Assembly: GCF_001650495.1 (NCBI RefSeq)
Contig: NZ_LWCS01000054.1
Coordinates: forward strand, 143,342-207,341
From: Mycolicibacterium iranicum
GTDB taxonomy: Bacteria > Actinomycetota > Actinomycetes > Mycobacteriales > Mycobacteriaceae
Length of the DNA stretch: 64,000 nt
Direction of reading: 5' to 3'
The notes under the pieces are model-generated. The model was not told where the DNA came from, searched no databases, and saw only the letters and a program-made list of their open reading frames with translations. The position numbers and the translations under genes were made by a program. Positions 15,350 through 23,980 of this stretch are shown in pieces (within the stretch, counting starts at the first letter, position 1; every line of letters starts with the position of its first letter).

Positions 15350-16873
15350 ATGGTGGAAGGCGTGGTGGACGTCGATGTCCTGGTGGTGGGCGCCGGCCCG
15401 ACCGGGTTGACCGCAGCGTGCGCGTTGCGATTGCACGGACTTTCCGTTCTGGTTGTCGACAGCGCTCCCGCGCCCGCACGAACGTCACGGGCGAACTTCC
15501 TGCATGCCTGCGGATCGGAGGTGTTGTCTCGCTTGGGCGCCCTCGGCGACCTACCCCGGGAGTCGCTGCGTGCGATGCGCATCACCAATTACCTCGGTGA
15601 CCGTCCGCTGATGACGCTGGAGTTCGGCGATCCCCACATGCACACCGCCGCACCTCCGATGGTGATCTCGCAGGCCGAGATCGAGGGTTCGCTGCGGTCA
15701 CGCTTGGCCGAACTGGGAAGCACGCCCCGCTGGGGCAGCGGGTTGACGGCTCTGCAACAGCGCGACGATCACGTCGTCGCCAGATTGGAAGACAGCACGA
15801 GCGTCTCGGCGCGATGGGTCGTGGGCTGCGACGGCACCTCAAGTACCACGCGGAGGCTGGCCGGGATCGCCTTTCCCGGAGTCAAACTCACCGAGCGGTG
15901 GCTTCTCGCCGACCTGCATTTGGACTGGGACGTCGACCGGGGCGGCACTTCGGGTTGGATTCACCCCACCGGCTTGCTCGGGGCGATGCCGATGCCCGAC
16001 AGACAGGGCCGCGGCGACCTGTGGCGGATTTTCGCCTACGATCCGAGCCTGACCGAAAAGCCAGACGAGAGTGCGATTCTCGACCGGATGCGGGTCCTCA
16101 TTCCGCAGCGCAGTGGCCGTACCGTACGCGTCGGTGACGCTGAATGGCTGTCGAACTTCACCGTGCACCGCAGGCTCGCCGACCGTTACCGGCAAGGGCG
16201 TGTTCTGATCGCCGGTGACGCGGCCCACGCCCATGCACCGTTCGGCGGGCAGGGGATGCTGACCGGTATCGGAGACGCCGAGAACCTCGCCTTCAAGCTC
16301 GCGTTGGTGACACGCGGCCTGGCCGCCGACCCGCTAATCGACACCTACGAGGCCGAAAGACGACCGCTGGCAACAGAAGTGCTACGCGGGACGAGTATGG
16401 TGACCCGTGTCAACGTCTCGGGTAATCCCCTCGGTCGCTTCCTGCGCGACCACGTCGCCGCACGGGTTTTCAGCCTTGCACCGCTACAGAGGTGGATCAC
16501 CTATACCGCGTCACAGCTCTGGGTGAGCTATCGCAAGGGACCCCTCGGAGGCGGCGGCCCCAGACCGCGACCGGGCGACCGGATCGGCGATATCGAATGC
16601 ACTCGCCCGGAAGGGGTCTCGACATTGCTTCACCACGAACTCGGGGGACGCTGGGCACTGCTGAGTCCGCCCGGCGCTCCCGCCGAACTCACCGATGTCG
16701 TCCGACGGCATCTGGACCAGTTCGCCGGCGACCTCGAATACTCCGGCGGCGAGGTCATGCTGGTGCGGCCCGACGGCCACCTGGCGTGGCGAGGAGATCC
16801 GCATGGACCAGATAGCGTTGCCGCCCTTGATGACTGGCTGCTTAAGGCGTTGACCGCCGGCTCGACCCGGTGA
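15350..16873 (+). CDS. FAD-dependent group A monooxygenase
   Basis: A 507-residue aromatic hydroxylase-type flavoprotein. VLVVGAGPTGLTAACALRLH is the N-terminal FAD motif, VVGCDGTSS the conserved DG motif, and GRVLIAGDAAHAHAPFGGQG the GD motif that binds the ribityl chain. It ends in a thioredoxin-like C-terminal region (WALLSPPGAP on). It probably hydroxylates a phenolic or polyketide-like substrate using NAD(P)H. ATG at 15350 is chosen; GTG at 15363 is an alternative and the upstream frame from 15311 would span the palindrome. A TetR gene overlaps its stop. Confidence 0.85.
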   Translation: MVEGVVDVDVLVVGAGPTGLTAACALRLHGLSVLVVDSAPAPARTSRANFLHACGSEVLSRLGALGDLPRESLRAMRITNYLGDRPLMTLEFGDPHMHTAAPPMVISQAEIEGSLRSRLAELGSTPRWGSGLTALQQRDDHVVARLEDSTSVSARWVVGCDGTSSTTRRLAGIAFPGVKLTERWLLADLHLDWDVDRGGTSGWIHPTGLLGAMPMPDRQGRGDLWRIFAYDPSLTEKPDESAILDRMRVLIPQRSGRTVRVGDAEWLSNFTVHRRLADRYRQGRVLIAGDAAHAHAPFGGQGMLTGIGDAENLAFKLALVTRGLAADPLIDTYEAERRPLATEVLRGTSMVTRVNVSGNPLGRFLRDHVAARVFSLAPLQRWITYTASQLWVSYRKGPLGGGGPRPRPGDRIGDIECTRPEGVSTLLHHELGGRWALLSPPGAPAELTDVVRRHLDQFAGDLEYSGGEVMLVRPDGHLAWRGDPHGPDSVAALDDWLLKALTAGSTR

Positions 16874-17466
16874 GTCCGCGCGGACGGCCGCGAGACGCAG
16901 CCGCTGACGCGGCGATTCTGCGGGCGGGTCTGGAGCTCTTCATCGACTTCGGCATCGAGGGCACCAGCATGGAACAGATCGCAAAGAAGGCCGGTGTCGG
17001 CAAACCTACGATCTACCGCCGGTGGACAACGAAGGAAGAGTTGATCTCCGCCGCGATGGAGGCCCTCATCGTCGAAGAATCCGGTTGGACAACGCGGGAC
17101 CTCGATGCCACAGAGTCGCCCTACGACCTCGTCGAAGCAGCCCTCGAACGGGCCGCCCACGCGACCACGAACCCCCAGTACCGGGCCCTCGTCGCCAGGG
17201 TCTATGGCTCGGCCGTCACCCATCCGGATTTGATGGCCGTCTACTGGCGCCGCTTCATCCTTCCGCGGAGGCGGCACGCCGCGGCTCTACTCGAGCGGGC
17301 AAGGGAATTGGGGACAGTGGCAGCGCACGTCGATGTCGAGGTTGCCATCGACATGATGGTCGGGGCCGTCACCTATCGGATCCTGCAGCCCGAACCACCC
17401 GACGTCGACGAGATGCGTCGATACCTACGGGCGGTCTACCGCCAGACCGGTTTGCTACCCGAGTAG
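16870..17466 (+). CDS. TetR-family regulator
   Basis: A 198-residue regulator beginning at a GTG that overlaps the monooxygenase stop by 4 bp (GTGA). The helix-turn-helix is complete: LELFIDFGIEGTSMEQIAKK then AGVGKPTIYRRWTTKEELI. The C-terminal ligand domain resembles the TetR_C_11 type (VARVYGSAVTHPDLMAVYWR). It most likely represses its own operon, including the monooxygenase, at the palindrome at 15327-15337. Confidence 0.88.
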   Translation: MSPRGRPRDAAADAAILRAGLELFIDFGIEGTSMEQIAKKAGVGKPTIYRRWTTKEELISAAMEALIVEESGWTTRDLDATESPYDLVEAALERAAHATTNPQYRALVARVYGSAVTHPDLMAVYWRRFILPRRRHAAALLERARELGTVAAHVDVEVAIDMMVGAVTYRILQPEPPDVDEMRRYLRAVYRQTGLLPE

Positions 17467-17470
17467 CCGG

Positions 17471-18112
17471 TCACGGCTGGTCGACCCGCGACCGGCGGCG
17501 AATCCTGGAAGCCACGAAACACCCCATGAACACCACGATCGCGGCGAGCACGACGTACTGCAGGCCGGACGCATACGGCTCGACGAGGTGCCAGTTGGCG
17601 CCCAGACCGTAGCCGAGCCCGATGAACACGCTGTTCCAGATCAGGCTGCCCATCGTCGTCAGCGCAGTGAAGACCAGGAAGTTCATTCGTTCCACACCCG
17701 CAGGCACAGAGATGAAGCTGCGAAAGAACGGAAGCATCCTGCCGAAGAAGACGCCTTTCGTGCCGTGGCGAGCGAACCACTCCGTCGACTTGTCGATGTC
17801 CTCCTGATCCACCAGCGGGAGCTTCGTAGCGAGCTTGCTCATCCGGTCGTGCCCGAGCCAAGCCCCGAGCAGGTAGATGACCCAGGCGCCGACCACCGAG
17901 CCGATGGTGGTCCAGATGATCGCTTCGACGACCGAGAGCCGGCCGACACTAGCTGCGAAGCCCGCCATCGGCAGGATCACTTCGCTGGGCAACGGCGGAA
18001 ACAGGTTCTCCAGGAAGATCGCCAGCCCGGCTCCGACGCCACCGAGCCGTTCCATCAAATCCACTGTCCAGCCGGCGAGGCCACCGAGTTCGGCAGTAAC
18101 TTCTGTCGACAA
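17471..18112 (-). CDS. DedA-family membrane protein
   Basis: A 213-residue DedA/SNARE-associated (VTT) protein: FLENLFPPLPSEVILPMAGF near the N-terminus (with the family's conserved Glu and Pro), GSVVGAWVIYLLGAWLG, and FFGRMLPFFRSFISVPAG with the F.RF.P..R signature. At least four to five membrane segments. DedA proteins are thought to be lipid scramblases or proton-coupled membrane homeostasis proteins. It converges with the TetR gene with a 4-bp gap. Confidence 0.9.
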   Translation of the reverse strand: MSTEVTAELGGLAGWTVDLMERLGGVGAGLAIFLENLFPPLPSEVILPMAGFAASVGRLSVVEAIIWTTIGSVVGAWVIYLLGAWLGHDRMSKLATKLPLVDQEDIDKSTEWFARHGTKGVFFGRMLPFFRSFISVPAGVERMNFLVFTALTTMGSLIWNSVFIGLGYGLGANWHLVEPYASGLQYVVLAAIVVFMGCFVASRIRRRSRVDQP

Positions 18113-18157
18113 ACCAGCGGGCCTTTCTCCAGCGAGTTCTGGGGAGTTTTCTCCACC

Positions 18158-19012
18158 CTAGCGATCGCGACCGGAACGCAGCACGCCGCCGATTATGGCG
18201 GTGATCACGCCGAGCACCACCAGGGCACCGCCGGCCAGCAGCGTGTAATTGAGCCACTGGTGCAGGCTGCCCTCGGCGTGAGCGACCATGACCTCGGCGA
18301 CGGTGCGGATGTCGCCGGTGGTGCGGTTCAGCGCGCTGTCGATGTAACGGTGACCCACCTCGATCGCCGCCCAGCCGGCCGCGCCGACCAGGAGCGCTGA
18401 AACGCCAAGGGCGGTAAGGGCTTTACCGCGCGACCTGGCGGCTGCCAACATCAGGAGCGCGAACACGCCGGTGAGGACGGCGACCCCGATGCTGGCCCAC
18501 GGACCCCAGGTGGCGAGCCAGCGCAGCTTTCCTGGCTGAAGCTCTTCGGTGTCCACCGTGATTGGCACGGTCAGCGTGGCGGGAACCTGCAGATCCAGTG
18601 TGCCCAGCGTCGCGGAGAACGACGGATCCGACAGCATCGGTGCGACGTCGATGAGCCACTGGTCGGTGGAGTTTCCGCTGGGGACCGCGCCGGTGAACAT
18701 CCAGCGGTGGGCGATGCGGTTCGCCTGCGCGAACTGACCGGGGAACCCGGCATTGCGGGTGTAGGAATCGGCCACGGTGCGCACCAACTCCGGGTTGAGC
18801 TCATACCCGTTGTCCTCGCCCAGCGTCATCACCTGAGTGGTCAGCTCGCTGGCCATCGCGTCCTGCAGCCTGCTGTCGTCGGCTGCCGATGTCGCCAGCG
18901 ACGCGTACCCGTCCTCGCTGATGAGCGTCGACTGCGCCCACACCGCCGGCACCGCCAACGCCAACGCGGCTGTCGTGATCAGCCACAGCAGCAGCGTGGC
19001 GAGAAAACGCAC
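18158..19012 (-). CDS. conserved membrane protein with an external domain, 284 aa
   Basis: The protein starts at a GTG preceded by AGAAAGGA. It has an N-terminal helix (FLATLLLWLITTAALALAVP), an external domain of about 140 residues rich in Thr, Ser and Asp, then three membrane helices near 170-190, 197-218 and 255-280. The external part (LISEDGYASLATSAADDSRL, then GFPGQFAQANRIAHRWMF) recalls actinobacterial proteins of unknown function. It is separated from DedA by 45 bp and from the PPK2 gene by 35 bp, on the same strand. No function can be assigned. Confidence 0.75.
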   Translation of the reverse strand: MRFLATLLLWLITTAALALAVPAVWAQSTLISEDGYASLATSAADDSRLQDAMASELTTQVMTLGEDNGYELNPELVRTVADSYTRNAGFPGQFAQANRIAHRWMFTGAVPSGNSTDQWLIDVAPMLSDPSFSATLGTLDLQVPATLTVPITVDTEELQPGKLRWLATWGPWASIGVAVLTGVFALLMLAAARSRGKALTALGVSALLVGAAGWAAIEVGHRYIDSALNRTTGDIRTVAEVMVAHAEGSLHQWLNYTLLAGGALVVLGVITAIIGGVLRSGRDR

Positions 19013-19047
19013 GGCGCGCGTCCTTTCTGAACGGGACGCGGCCCGGG

Positions 19048-19905
19048 TCAGTCGGACAGTGCGCGTCCCACGATGAGTGGATCGGGCCTGCCGATCACGT
19101 CGTGGTCCTTGTTGTCGTAGTCGAACTTACTCAGCACGTGGCGCATCGCATTGATGCGGGCACGCTTCTTGTCGTTGCTCTTGACTACGGTCCACGGTGC
19201 GATCTCGGTGTCCGTCCAGGCGAACATCTCTTCTTTGGCCGCCGTGTAGTCGTCCCACTTGTCCAGCGAGGCGAGGTCGGTCGGCGAGAGCTTCCACTGC
19301 CGGACGGGGTCGACCTGACGGATGGTGAAGCGGGTGCGCTGCTCGTTCTGGGTCACCGAGAACCACAGCTTGGTCAGGCTGACTCCGTCGTTGACCAGCA
19401 TCTGCTCGAACAGAGGAGCCTGCCGGATGAACTCGGCGTGCTGCTTGGGAGTGCAGTAGCCCATGACGCGTTCCACACCTGCGCGGTTGTACCAGGACCG
19501 ATCGAACAGCACGAACTCACCGGCGGCCGGTAGGTGGTTGACGTAGCGCTGGAAGTACCACTGCGTCCGCTCGCGCTCGGTCGGCTTCTCCAGTGCGACG
19601 ACCCGGGCTCCGCGCGGGTTGAGGTGCTCCATGAATCGCTTGATCGTGCCGCCCTTGCCCGCTGCGTCGCGCCCCTCGAACACGATGACGTGCCGGTGGC
19701 CGTTGGCCTGACTCCACTTCTGCAGCTTCAGCAGCTCGATCTGAAGGAGCCGCTTCTGTTCCTCGTATTCGGAGCGCTTCATCCGTTCGTCGTACGGATA
19801 GTTCTCGCGCCAGGTGTCGACGGCAATGCCGTCTGGCTGGATCAGCAGGATGGGGTCGTCATCGTCGTCGTCGACGACGGTGTAGGCAGAAGCATCCAGG
19901 GTCAC
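19048..19905 (-). CDS. ppk2: polyphosphate kinase 2
   Basis: A 285-residue PPK2-family enzyme (one-domain class), which transfers phosphate between polyphosphate and nucleoside diphosphates. Walker A is GRDAAGKGGTIKRF, the lid helix includes ERERTQWYFQRY, and Walker B is FDRSWYNRAGVERVMG. The N-terminus has a run of Asp (VVDDDDDDP). Length and motifs are usual for the family. It probably has a role in nucleotide pools and stress. No polyphosphatase or PPK1 gene is nearby. Confidence 0.93.
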   Translation of the reverse strand: MTLDASAYTVVDDDDDDPILLIQPDGIAVDTWRENYPYDERMKRSEYEEQKRLLQIELLKLQKWSQANGHRHVIVFEGRDAAGKGGTIKRFMEHLNPRGARVVALEKPTERERTQWYFQRYVNHLPAAGEFVLFDRSWYNRAGVERVMGYCTPKQHAEFIRQAPLFEQMLVNDGVSLTKLWFSVTQNEQRTRFTIRQVDPVRQWKLSPTDLASLDKWDDYTAAKEEMFAWTDTEIAPWTVVKSNDKKRARINAMRHVLSKFDYDNKDHDVIGRPDPLIVGRALSD

Positions 19906-19965
19906 TGGCAGAAGCTATCGACCGCTACGAAAATGCCGGTGACCACGCGGTGAACGGAGCGTGGA

Positions 19966-21495
19966 TTATTTCGCGGATCTACGGGGTCCGATCAGGGCCA
20001 TCTTGGTCATGAGGGTGTTCATCCGCTTGAGAGCCTTCAGCGAGTTGTTGTAGTAGTTGCCGCCCGCGCCCACTTTGGTGCGCGGCGCGACGACCGCTTC
20101 CTGACGACAGAACTTGCGGATTCCCTCGGCGCCGCCGAAGCGGGCTCCCATGCCCGAGGTCTTCCACCCGCCCATCGGCGCTGTCGTGCACATCAAGTTC
20201 GAGATCACGTCGTTGATGTTCACCGCCCCGCAATCCAACTGAAGAGCAACCGCCTCCGCACGCTCCGGGTCCCCGGAGAACACCGCTGCCGACAAGCCGT
20301 ACGGGCTGTCGTTGGCCAGGCGGATGGCCTCGTCGACGCTGGAGACCTTCATGATCGGCAGTGTGGGGCCGAAGGTTTCCTCGGTCATACACAGCATCGT
20401 GTGGTCGACGTCGACCAGCACGGTCGGCTCGTAGAAGCTTCCGGACCCCGAGACCCGCTTGCCACCGGTCAACACCTTCGCGCCTTTGGCCAGGGCGTCG
20501 GCAACGTGACGCTCGGTCACGGCGACCTGGCTGTCGTCGATCATCGCACCGAGGTGATGGCCGTCGCCGGCGCCAAGCTTCAGCTTCTTCACGTCATCGA
20601 CGACGGCCGCGACGAACTGGTCGTATACCGATTCGAGAACATAGACGCGTTCGACCGACACGCACGTCTGGCCGGCGTTGAACATCGCGCCCCACACCGC
20701 GGCGTGGGCGGCGAGGTTGATGTCAGCGTCTTCGAGCACCAGCATCGGATCCTTGCCGCCGAGCTCGAGGCTTACCGGGGTGAGTGTGCGCGCCGCACGC
20801 TCCATCACTTTGGCGCCCGTCGCGCAGGAACCGGTGAACTGGACGAAATCCGAGCTGTCGATGACTGCCTCGGAGACCTCCCGGGCGCCCTGGACCAGCG
20901 CGAGAACTTCGGGAGCTCCCGAGTCGAGCCAGCCGCGCAGCAGCAGTTCAGCGGTCAGCGGCGTGCGCTCGGAGGGCTTGAGCAGCACCGCGCACCCCGC
21001 GGCGAGGGCGCCGATGGCGTCCATCAGCGCGTTGGCGACGGGGTAGTTCCACGGCGCGATGATGCCGACGACGGGCCTCGGCCGGTAGTGCACGCTGATC
21101 TTCTTGATCGCCAGGAACGGCAACGCCGCCGGCCGCGTCTCCGGAGCCAGCGCTCTTTCGATGTTCTTGATGTAGTACGACGCGATCATGATGATCAGCG
21201 GCACTTCCTGCGCGGCATCGGCCGCAGACTTGCCGGTCTCGTCGATCAGCAGCCGCTCGATCTCCGCGCGGTGCTGCCCGAGCCACACCGCGTACCGGGA
21301 GAGCACCTTCGCGCGCCCCTTCGGTCCGCGGGCCTCCCATTCCTTCTGGGCGGCACGCAGACCGGCCGCCGCCTGCGCCACGTCGGCGGGATCGGTCCAG
21401 TGCACTGTGCCGGCCACAGCTCCCGTCGCGGGATTCTTGATGGTCCCGGTGCCGGTGAACGAGGGGGACGTATCGAGATCGGACGTCGCTGTCAT
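19966..21495 (-). CDS. gabD2: succinate-semialdehyde dehydrogenase
   Basis: A 509-residue aldehyde dehydrogenase. Key elements: GIIAPWNYPVANALMDA for cofactor binding, general base Glu in LELGGKDP, and the catalytic Cys in NAGQTCVSVERVYV. The N-terminal part (IKNPATGAVAGTVHW) and overall arrangement resemble mycobacterial GabD2 (Rv1731 type), which oxidises succinic semialdehyde to succinate with NADP and closes the alternative TCA route. The family is certain; substrate identity rests on resemblance. A short gap of 9 bp separates it from the PAP2 gene. Confidence 0.82.
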   Translation of the reverse strand: MTATSDLDTSPSFTGTGTIKNPATGAVAGTVHWTDPADVAQAAAGLRAAQKEWEARGPKGRAKVLSRYAVWLGQHRAEIERLLIDETGKSAADAAQEVPLIIMIASYYIKNIERALAPETRPAALPFLAIKKISVHYRPRPVVGIIAPWNYPVANALMDAIGALAAGCAVLLKPSERTPLTAELLLRGWLDSGAPEVLALVQGAREVSEAVIDSSDFVQFTGSCATGAKVMERAARTLTPVSLELGGKDPMLVLEDADINLAAHAAVWGAMFNAGQTCVSVERVYVLESVYDQFVAAVVDDVKKLKLGAGDGHHLGAMIDDSQVAVTERHVADALAKGAKVLTGGKRVSGSGSFYEPTVLVDVDHTMLCMTEETFGPTLPIMKVSSVDEAIRLANDSPYGLSAAVFSGDPERAEAVALQLDCGAVNINDVISNLMCTTAPMGGWKTSGMGARFGGAEGIRKFCRQEAVVAPRTKVGAGGNYYNNSLKALKRMNTLMTKMALIGPRRSAK

Positions 21496-21504
21496 GACCC
21501 CATG

Positions 21505-22080
21505 CTAACGAGCGCTGTGATCTCCGTCGCTCGCGGGTTGACACCCGTCAAGTCCGGCGGCCCATGCCGCCACGCAGACGAAGGCGCTCCCGAGGAACAG
21601 CGCCCCGATCGCGTCAGTGAAGTAGTGGTAGGAGACCGCCTGCCCGATCACGGCGAACACCATGATCGCGGTGAACGTCATGACCGCCCATGTCGCCGTG
21701 CCGACCAGCAGTACCGCCATCGCGAGCACCACGAACGCCAACGTCGTGTGGCCGCTCGGATAGCAGATCTCGCCGCCTTTGAGTCGGCCGAACGATCGCT
21801 TGGCCAGCCTCGCGGCCATCACCGCCAGCAAGGGCGTGATCGCGGTCGCCGCGGCCAATGCCCACCGGCGTTGCAGGGCAGCAGCCGCGACGACGATTCC
21901 ACAGATCGTCAGCAACACGCGTCCGTCTGTGAACACCAGGAAATAGCCCAGCTGCGGGTGGCTCTGGCCGAGAGCCTGGAACCAGTCGTCCACCGGTGTC
22001 GACCCTTTGCCCACACCGAGGCCGAGTGCGATGAGGCCGGCCAGGCCGGCCAGCGGCCACCAGCGGATCAGCGGGATCAG
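21505..22080 (-). CDS. PAP2-superfamily phosphatase, start codon unclear
   Basis: A membrane phosphatase of about 190 residues with several hydrophobic segments. Signature parts: AKRSFGRLKGGE (motif 1, without the usual RP), CYPSGHTTLAF (motif 2) and VSYHYFTDAIGA (motif 3, His-x3-Asp). It probably hydrolyses a lipid phosphate or diphosphate. There is no ATG, GTG or TTG at the expected place: the frame begins LIPLIRWWPLAG with a CTG that overlaps the DinB stop as CTGA. A GTG about 22 codons further in would remove the first helix, and starts further upstream lie within the DinB gene. The end is certain. Confidence 0.75.
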   Translation of the reverse strand: MIPLIRWWPLAGLAGLIALGLGVGKGSTPVDDWFQALGQSHPQLGYFLVFTDGRVLLTICGIVVAAAALQRRWALAAATAITPLLAVMAARLAKRSFGRLKGGEICYPSGHTTLAFVVLAMAVLLVGTATWAVMTFTAIMVFAVIGQAVSYHYFTDAIGALFLGSAFVCVAAWAAGLDGCQPASDGDHSAR

Positions 22081-22589
22081 CTGACGAGCCCCCGGATGTA
22101 GGCGGCCTGGCCGAGGTGCTGGGCAGCGTCGTCGATGACGCTGACCAGCCGCGCACTGGCGGTCACCGGAGGCGTCCAGCGCGTGTCGATGACGCGTGCG
22201 AGTTCGTCTTCCGACACCGACGCCACGTACTCCAGCGACAGTTTGTGGACGGCGCGGTAGTAGCCCGCGAGCAGCGTAGCCGGCGCACGCACCTTGGCGA
22301 CGTCGTCTGAGGTGTGGCCGTAGCCGTGCGCGTCGCGCGGCAAATCGAGACCGAACCGGTCCACCCAGCCGTCGCGGAACCACACCTGCTCAGTCCCCGC
22401 GATATCGCAGACCTGGGCGTCCTGCATGCGGGCGGTGTGCCAGATCAGCCAGGTGATCGTGTTCGCCTGCGGCGTCGGCTGGTAGTACGCGACGTCGTCG
22501 GTCAGGTTCTCGGTCAGGTCGTCGACGTGCTCGACCTGCCGCGTGAACAGATCGCGCAGCAGCTCCCGGGCTGAATCCATGTTCGCCAA
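22077..22589 (-). CDS. DinB/DUF664-like protein
   Basis: A 170-residue four-helix-bundle protein of the DinB superfamily: ELLRDLFTRQVEHVDDLTEN at the start, ITWLIWHTARMQDAQV (metal-binding His), and DDAAQHLGQAAYIRGLVS at the end with the third His. Such proteins are often thiol-dependent (mycothiol) metalloenzymes, though many are uncharacterised. ATG at 22589 or the ATG at 22580 are both possible. It probably forms a two-gene unit with the PAP2 phosphatase. Confidence 0.8.
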   Translation of the reverse strand: MANMDSARELLRDLFTRQVEHVDDLTENLTDDVAYYQPTPQANTITWLIWHTARMQDAQVCDIAGTEQVWFRDGWVDRFGLDLPRDAHGYGHTSDDVAKVRAPATLLAGYYRAVHKLSLEYVASVSEDELARVIDTRWTPPVTASARLVSVIDDAAQHLGQAAYIRGLVS

Positions 22590-22590
22590 G

Positions 22591-23565
22591 CTACGCCGGG
22601 CGAATGGCGTAGGCGACGTCGTAGACGATGCTGCCCGGACACACTGCGGTGAACGTCGCGGTCAACTCACCGGTCAACTCGCTCAACGGGTTCGATGCGG
22701 CGCTGGACGGAAGGGTCAGCGTCTCGGTTTCCGCAGCGATCCCGGCGCGGCCGTCCGCGCAGTCGGCGGGCAGCGGCACCATGGTGCGGACGAACTTCCC
22801 GTCGGCGAATTCGTACACACCGAGGAAGGCGTTGGTCTTACCCGGCTCCCCCGGGATCGTCGCCGTCGTCACGCAACGATCGGCGGTCCGCAGGCAGTTC
22901 GTTGCGACGCCGATGTCGGCGACTTCTGGTTCGCCGGGCGGATCACCGCGCCGCGCCTTGGTGAGGGTATAGCTGCCGCGAAACGCCGCCGCGGGCGAGA
23001 TCTGCCGCGGCGGTTGCGCCGAGGGATCCGGCGCGGGAAATTCCGGCAGCGGGTCGCCCGCGCGCGTCATGGTGGGAGTGAGGGTGCTGACCGACGGACA
23101 GTTGCCGGTTCCCACCTGGGTAATGGTCGGGGCGAGCGTCATGTCGGGAGCGATCACGATGTCCCAGATGGCCCACACGTCGCCCGTGAATTGCTCTCCG
23201 TTGGGCCCGGTGCAGGCGGCGCTGTTCTCCGTGAAGTTGACCATGACCCACCGGCCGTCCACGTAGTCGGCGACGCGCGGATTCTGCAGTGGCGCCGAGG
23301 GATTGTTCGGATCGGCGATCTCACCGCCGGCCGCCACGCAGCGGTTCTCGTCGCAGGACGATCGGAACACCCAGCCGGCTTTGCCTTCGGTCAGGCCGGC
23401 AGCCGGGGCTCCGTTGGCGGTGCCCGTGCCGTCGTACTCGACGATGAACGACCCATCGAGATTCACCAGCGGTTCGACGGCGCGCCGCTCCGGCTCATCC
23501 TGCGCCGAGCAACCGCCGAGCACCGTAAGCAGGATCAAGCCCGCCGCCGCGGCCCCCCAGCGCAT
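22591..23565 (-). CDS. exported lipoprotein with two related Cys-paired domains
   Basis: A 324-residue lipoprotein: signal MRWGAAAAGLILLTVLGGC (lipobox VLGGC). The mature protein seems to hold two copies of one module, each with a paired Cys stretch: SSCDENRCVAAGG around residue 70 and TNCLRTADRCVTTATI around residue 220, and each ending in a Val-rich strand with a Cys. The middle has a Pro-rich linker (PEFPAPDPSAQPPRQISP). It resembles extracellular sensor-like domains of mycobacterial proteins, but I cannot name a family. The gene has a 3-bp gap to VOC upstream and one base before the DinB gene. Confidence 0.75.
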   Translation of the reverse strand: MRWGAAAAGLILLTVLGGCSAQDEPERRAVEPLVNLDGSFIVEYDGTGTANGAPAAGLTEGKAGWVFRSSCDENRCVAAGGEIADPNNPSAPLQNPRVADYVDGRWVMVNFTENSAACTGPNGEQFTGDVWAIWDIVIAPDMTLAPTITQVGTGNCPSVSTLTPTMTRAGDPLPEFPAPDPSAQPPRQISPAAAFRGSYTLTKARRGDPPGEPEVADIGVATNCLRTADRCVTTATIPGEPGKTNAFLGVYEFADGKFVRTMVPLPADCADGRAGIAAETETLTLPSSAASNPLSELTGELTATFTAVCPGSIVYDVAYAIRPA

Positions 23566-23568
23566 GCG

Positions 23569-23958
23569 TCAGGCCTTCGGGCCGCCGCCGTGGAAGACGG
23601 CCTCGACGTTGTTGCCGTCGAAGTCGCGCACGAACGCGCCGTAGTAGTTGTCGTGATACTCGGGCCACAGACGGGGAGCGTGGAGTGACTCCGCGCCCGC
23701 CTCGATGGCGGCGTCGTAGAACGCCTGCACCGCGTCCGGGCCCGCGGCCTGGAACGCGAAGTGCGTCTCCCTGTTGGGACCGGCAGCCCCGCCGGCGCTC
23801 ATGTCGGAGATCCAGAAGTCCGGTTTGCCCTCGGTGCCGTAGCCGATCGCGACGCCGACATCCATCTGCCGCGGGTATCCCAGAACGCCGAGGACCTTGT
23901 CGTAGAAGGCCTTCGACTTCTCCCAATCCGCACAGTTGATTCCGAAGTGGTCGATCAT
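23569..23958 (-). CDS. VOC-family (glyoxalase-like) protein
   Basis: A 129-residue vicinal-oxygen-chelate protein. It starts MIDHFGINCADWEKSKAFYD with the metal-ligand His, has HFAFQAAGPDAVQAFYDAAI in the second module, and ends with FVRDFDGNNVEAVFHG, where Glu is a metal ligand. The ATG at 23958 fits the family start; the long in-frame extension runs antisense to the divergent amidohydrolase and is rejected. The substrate is unknown. The gene starts only 22 bp from the divergent deacylase. Confidence 0.88.
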   Translation of the reverse strand: MIDHFGINCADWEKSKAFYDKVLGVLGYPRQMDVGVAIGYGTEGKPDFWISDMSAGGAAGPNRETHFAFQAAGPDAVQAFYDAAIEAGAESLHAPRLWPEYHDNYYGAFVRDFDGNNVEAVFHGGGPKA

Positions 23959-23968
23959 CGCCTCACCG

Positions 23969-23974
23969 TACATT
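23969..23974 (+). promoter_or_regulatory. -10 box of a probable leaderless promoter
   Basis: TACATT followed by CGGGGT and the ATG at 23981. The distance of six bases puts the transcript start at or next to the ATG, so the amidohydrolase mRNA is probably leaderless. There is no Shine-Dalgarno sequence in the 22-bp gap. Confidence 0.45.
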
Positions 23975-23980
23975 CGGGGT

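Noticed and set aside
19861..19890. GTC/GAC trinucleotide run
   Set aside because: Encodes the Asp tract in the PPK2 N-terminus; not an independent repeat element.
20401..22101. 566-residue frame antisense to gabD2
   Set aside because: Shadow frame with no recognisable domains; gabD2 has full motifs.
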